DNA of 25,603 bases, taken from WYZ-LMO11 sp964617245. Lineage in GTDB: Archaea > Thermoproteota > Methanomethylicia > Methanomethylicales > Methanomethylicaceae. This document shows positions 22,836-25,603 of this stretch, one piece after another; position 1 is the stretch's first letter, and every line of letters begins with the position of its first letter. The stretch is from positions 1-25,603 of the forward strand of contig CAZTWF010000053.1 in the NCBI GenBank assembly GCA_964617245.1, written 5' to 3'. Below the pieces are notes generated by a model that saw only the letters and a program-made list of their open reading frames with translations, ran no database searches and had not been told where the DNA came from. The translations under genes were made by a program, and so were the position numbers.

Positions 22836-24545
22836 TTAAAGGAGAATTTTTAATGATTTATAAAGAATAATTATTCCTATTATTATGAAAATTATAATGA
22901 ATATTTTATCATTAAGAAATTCATTATTATAAGAGATCATTCCAATTTCTAAAATTTTTGAATTTCCCCAAATATCTATGATTTCTGCATAAATAGTAGT
23001 ATTTTTAATATTTTGAGGTTTTCTAATCCATAAATGATAATTATTTTCTTTAATGTATTTTTGTGTCCAATTAATATCATAAAAAATAATTTTTGAATTA
23101 TTTTCTATATAAAATAATGATAATTTTTTAAGAGCTTGATTTGTAACTATATTAATTTCAAACCAAGAAGAATAATCTTTAATATTATTTACATAAGCTT
23201 TTAAATTCATATCAATAATGATTTCTTCTTTATTAAAATCAATATAAATTATAACCCAATTATTTGTATTAATAATAGTAAAATTATAAAAACAAGATAA
23301 AGTTCTTGGTATAAGAGCATAAATTTGAGAATTATTTGCTTCAATAATTATATTTGTAATATTAAGATAATCTTTATTCCATTCTTGAATAAACCATTCA
23401 TCATTTTCTGGTGGATTGAAAATTTCATTAAAAAACATATCATCATAAAGCTTAGTTATTAAAATAGAAGTTTCATTTGATGGAGGAATTATATTAATAG
23501 GTATTCTAATTTTTAAATAAGGAAGATCAATAGAAGTAATTCTAGTTATAAAAGGAAATCTTGACCAATAAAGTATTATATTTATATTAAGTTCTTCAAT
23601 ATTAAGTTTTTCAATATTATAATCAAGAGAAAATATAAATTTAGTATATCTATTCTTTGATGTAAATATTTTTTCATTAAAATTTTTAGCTATAGGACCA
23701 TATTCTGAACAATCTTTATATGCTATATAAAGTGATGATTTATTTAAAATAATATCAGTAATAGATTTAATCCAAGATGTTGTATTACTAATAATATCTT
23801 CTGATGTAATAGCTTTAATATCATAAAAACCTTTCATAGTTAATTTTTGAAAATCTTCAGATGAATTTATAAAAAATAAGGATTTTCCAATGGTTTTTAC
23901 TAAATACTTATCAATAATAGCTCTTTGTTTTAAATTATAATTAGGACCATTGCCATCATATCTTATTAATAATGCTAAATCCATTCTATATGTTGTAATT
24001 GCTTCTCCTTTTGAAATAGGATATAACATAAGAGTAAAATTAGGATCATATTCAACAACTTCTAATTGAAATGATTTAATAATTTTTAAAGAATAAGAAT
24101 TCCAATAGCTTACCCATTTCCAATTATATCCTATAATACTTTCATTATCATATATTGGATAAGTTTCATTTAACCAATATTGATAATAATAATTAATATA
24201 GAAGATAATATCAACTGTATAATTACCAGATGGAATATTTGCTATTGTACAAATTATACCTTCATTTGAAAAATCTATATTATCTATACATTCACTTAAG
24301 ATTTCAATTTTTTCTAATGTATAATAATAATTACATAAATTTCCATTAATATCATAAAATGTACCATTAGGAGGAATAGAATATTTAATAAGAAAAGAAT
24401 CTCCTGGATAATATGTTCCATCTTCATTATTTATAATAGGAATTATTGAAATTTTTATTTTATCTTCATTACAATTAACTAATTGAATTAAATTAAAAAT
24501 TATTATTAATAAAATGATTTTAAAAATAATTTTATATAATTTCAT
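22836..24545 (-). CDS. Secreted, C-terminally anchored surface protein of the T4SS-like locus
   Basis: I recognise no family. The protein has about 569 residues. A signal peptide or anchor helix (IIFKIILLIIIFNLIQLVNC) lies at the N-terminus, and a single membrane helix (IFIIIFIIIGIIILYKSLKI) at the extreme C-terminus. The large region between is beta-rich and outside the cell. It has more than ten N-x-S/T sequons (for example NGT, NET, NFT, NTT, NKS, NWT), so heavy archaeal N-glycosylation is possible. The early segment (YYPGDSFLIKYSIPPNGTFY, later PSGNYTVDIIFYI) resembles Ig-like surface domains. I chose the ATG at 24545, preceded by GATGAT; the ATG at 24554 overlaps the FlaJ-like stop. It may be a surface collar or adhesin for the transfer apparatus. 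Confidence 0.6.
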   Translation of the reverse strand: MKLYKIIFKIILLIIIFNLIQLVNCNEDKIKISIIPIINNEDGTYYPGDSFLIKYSIPPNGTFYDINGNLCNYYYTLEKIEILSECIDNIDFSNEGIICTIANIPSGNYTVDIIFYINYYYQYWLNETYPIYDNESIIGYNWKWVSYWNSYSLKIIKSFQLEVVEYDPNFTLMLYPISKGEAITTYRMDLALLIRYDGNGPNYNLKQRAIIDKYLVKTIGKSLFFINSSEDFQKLTMKGFYDIKAITSEDIISNTTSWIKSITDIILNKSSLYIAYKDCSEYGPIAKNFNEKIFTSKNRYTKFIFSLDYNIEKLNIEELNINIILYWSRFPFITRITSIDLPYLKIRIPINIIPPSNETSILITKLYDDMFFNEIFNPPENDEWFIQEWNKDYLNITNIIIEANNSQIYALIPRTLSCFYNFTIINTNNWVIIYIDFNKEEIIIDMNLKAYVNNIKDYSSWFEINIVTNQALKKLSLFYIENNSKIIFYDINWTQKYIKENNYHLWIRKPQNIKNTTIYAEIIDIWGNSKILEIGMISYNNEFLNDKIFIIIFIIIGIIILYKSLKILL

Positions 24546-24550
24546 AAAGA

Positions 24551-25603
24551 TCATCTAAATCCAAAAATAAGATTAACTAATTTCATATCTCTTAGAATAA
24601 ATATAGTAATAGTTGATATTATAATACATATAATAGATGATTTTAATCCATCTATTATTGATCCACCATCTGAAATTTTTCCTCCTAAAAGTCCTAATAA
24701 ATAAGCATTTAATATTATACAAGAATATGCTATAAGAGATAAAATAGGTACATTTTCTAATTTAATGATTTCTAATCCAAAATAATATGTATTTAATTCA
24801 ATTGATATATTAGTAAAAAGTCTTATGATTACATCTACTATTATTGTTATAGAAAATGGTAATATTATTGAGTTTATATAACATGAAAATTTGAAAAGTG
24901 ATGTTTGAGATTCAATTGCTTTTATACTTGTATACATATTATTCATAAGATCTGAAAGAGCACTTATTGATTTTTCATCTGCTCCCATTTGTTCAGCTTT
25001 ATCTAAAAGCTCAAAATAAATTTTAGAAATCCATGGCATTTTCAAATGTGATATAATATTAGTAATAGAATATCCAATTTTTATATAAATTACAATTCTT
25101 TTTAATAAATTATTAAAAAAAGAATTAAAAGATATATTTTCAGAAAGTATTATAATTGCTCTAATAGGAGAATTTCCTTTTTTTACTTCTTCTGCAATAT
25201 ATCTAGAAAAAGAAGGAAGTACAGATAGAATTTGTTTAGTTTTTCTTCTTTCTCTATTATATAAAATAGTAATTGGTAATGAAAATAATATAATTGTAAT
25301 AGAAAGAATATATTCAAAATTCAATATCTTTGTATTATAATATAAAACAATAGCTATAGGAAAAGCAATAAGAGATATTAAAAAATATTTTATATCTATA
25401 GGTTCTGTAAGTTCTTTTGGATAATATGAATCAATAATTATAGAAAGTAATAAAGCAAAAATACATGGTAATATTATACAAGAAAAAAAGATATGTTTTA
25501 TTTCAATAATACTTGAAAAAATAATACTAATAGTTATCATTGCCATTGGAATAACTATAAAGACAATTATTTGAGCTGAAGCTATTATAGAAAATTTATC
25601 TGA
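24551..25603 (-). CDS. FlaJ/TadC-like membrane platform protein (T2SSF domain), N-terminal part missing
   Basis: The frame is open to the window edge (codon TCA at 25603-25601), so the visible 350 residues are the C-terminal part; an internal ATG at 25546 is not a convincing start. Four helices (about 10-55 and 73-115) are followed by a T2SSF domain. It contains ILSVLPSFSRYIAEEVKKGN, SPIRAIIILSENISF, and the helix FELLDKAEQMGADEKSISAL, where archaella FlaJ and TadC proteins have their acidic E/D-x-x-G motif. Three more helices end the protein. These proteins form the inner-membrane rotor or platform for a FlaI/TadA ATPase that assembles type IV pilus-like filaments. The first T2SSF domain and a FlaI/VirB11-like gene are expected just beyond the window. 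Confidence 0.78.
   Translation of the reverse strand, partial: SDKFSIIASAQIIVFIVIPMAMITISIIFSSIIEIKHIFFSCIILPCIFALLLSIIIDSYYPKELTEPIDIKYFLISLIAFPIAIVLYYNTKILNFEYILSITIILFSLPITILYNRERRKTKQILSVLPSFSRYIAEEVKKGNSPIRAIIILSENISFNSFFNNLLKRIVIYIKIGYSITNIISHLKMPWISKIYFELLDKAEQMGADEKSISALSDLMNNMYTSIKAIESQTSLFKFSCYINSIILPFSITIIVDVIIRLFTNISIELNTYYFGLEIIKLENVPILSLIAYSCIILNAYLLGLLGGKISDGGSIIDGLKSSIICIIISTITIFILRDMKLVNLIFGFR

Noticed and set aside
14537..25603. An integrated conjugative plasmid or virus
   Set aside because: No integrase, relaxase, replication gene, tRNA-associated att site or flanking repeat is visible, and base composition looks like that of the neighbouring housekeeping genes. The right-hand end of the locus is outside the window, so this stays open.
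1..25603. CRISPR arrays, tRNA or rRNA genes, insertion sequences
   Set aside because: No regularly spaced repeats, cloverleaf-like segments, rRNA segments or transposase motifs were seen; nearly all sequence is coding.

Overview
The window is strongly AT-rich archaeal DNA with tightly packed genes and no gene-free stretch over 300 bases. Archaeal hallmarks are an archaeosine tRNA-guanine transglycosylase, an Lsm protein of SmAP3 type, an aCPSF2-type beta-CASP nuclease, a PAC2 protein and a Sulfolobus-type single-OB-fold SSB. The SSB and the split NuoJ point towards the TACK/Thermoproteota side, but I cannot name a lineage. Shine-Dalgarno sites of the GAGGTGAT / GGAGATGAT type sit just before many starts; I used them to trim several starts and to propose two TTG starts.

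Region 1 (1-5130) is housekeeping RNA and information metabolism: the end of an AK6/Fap7-type kinase, an Lsm protein, TgtA and a PHP phosphoesterase in a likely operon, then a PAC2 protein and an aCPSF2-like nuclease diverging from a shared promoter region.

Region 2 (5135-14546) looks at first like respiratory complex I, but it encodes a membrane-bound group 4 [NiFe]-hydrogenase. The NuoD-like subunit keeps all four nickel-binding cysteines (C67/C70 and C357/C360), and the NuoB-like subunit has the hydrogenase-type CNGC motif. Two divergent operons share a promoter region at 10863-10931. The rightward operon encodes A, B, C, D, H and I; the leftward operon encodes J1, J2, K, N, L and M. No NADH-input module (E, F, G) is present, so a ferredoxin partner is likely. 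Several normally conserved membrane charges are replaced in A, K, L, M and N.

Region 3 (14537-25603) is a chromosomal type IV secretion/conjugation-like locus on the minus strand. In transcription order it holds a FlaJ/TadC-like protein cut by the window edge, a secreted glycoprotein-like anchor, a VirB6/CedA-like channel, a PrgI/VirB3-like protein with an extra beta domain, a VirB4-like ATPase, a small membrane protein with pilin-like and DUF5658-like parts, a partner membrane protein, and a VirD4/TraG-like ATPase. An SSB gene lies inside the cluster on the opposite strand. The likely job is DNA transfer or uptake across the membrane, perhaps related to the Ced/Ted systems but differently composed. 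No relaxase, integrase, insertion sequence, tRNA or CRISPR array is visible.
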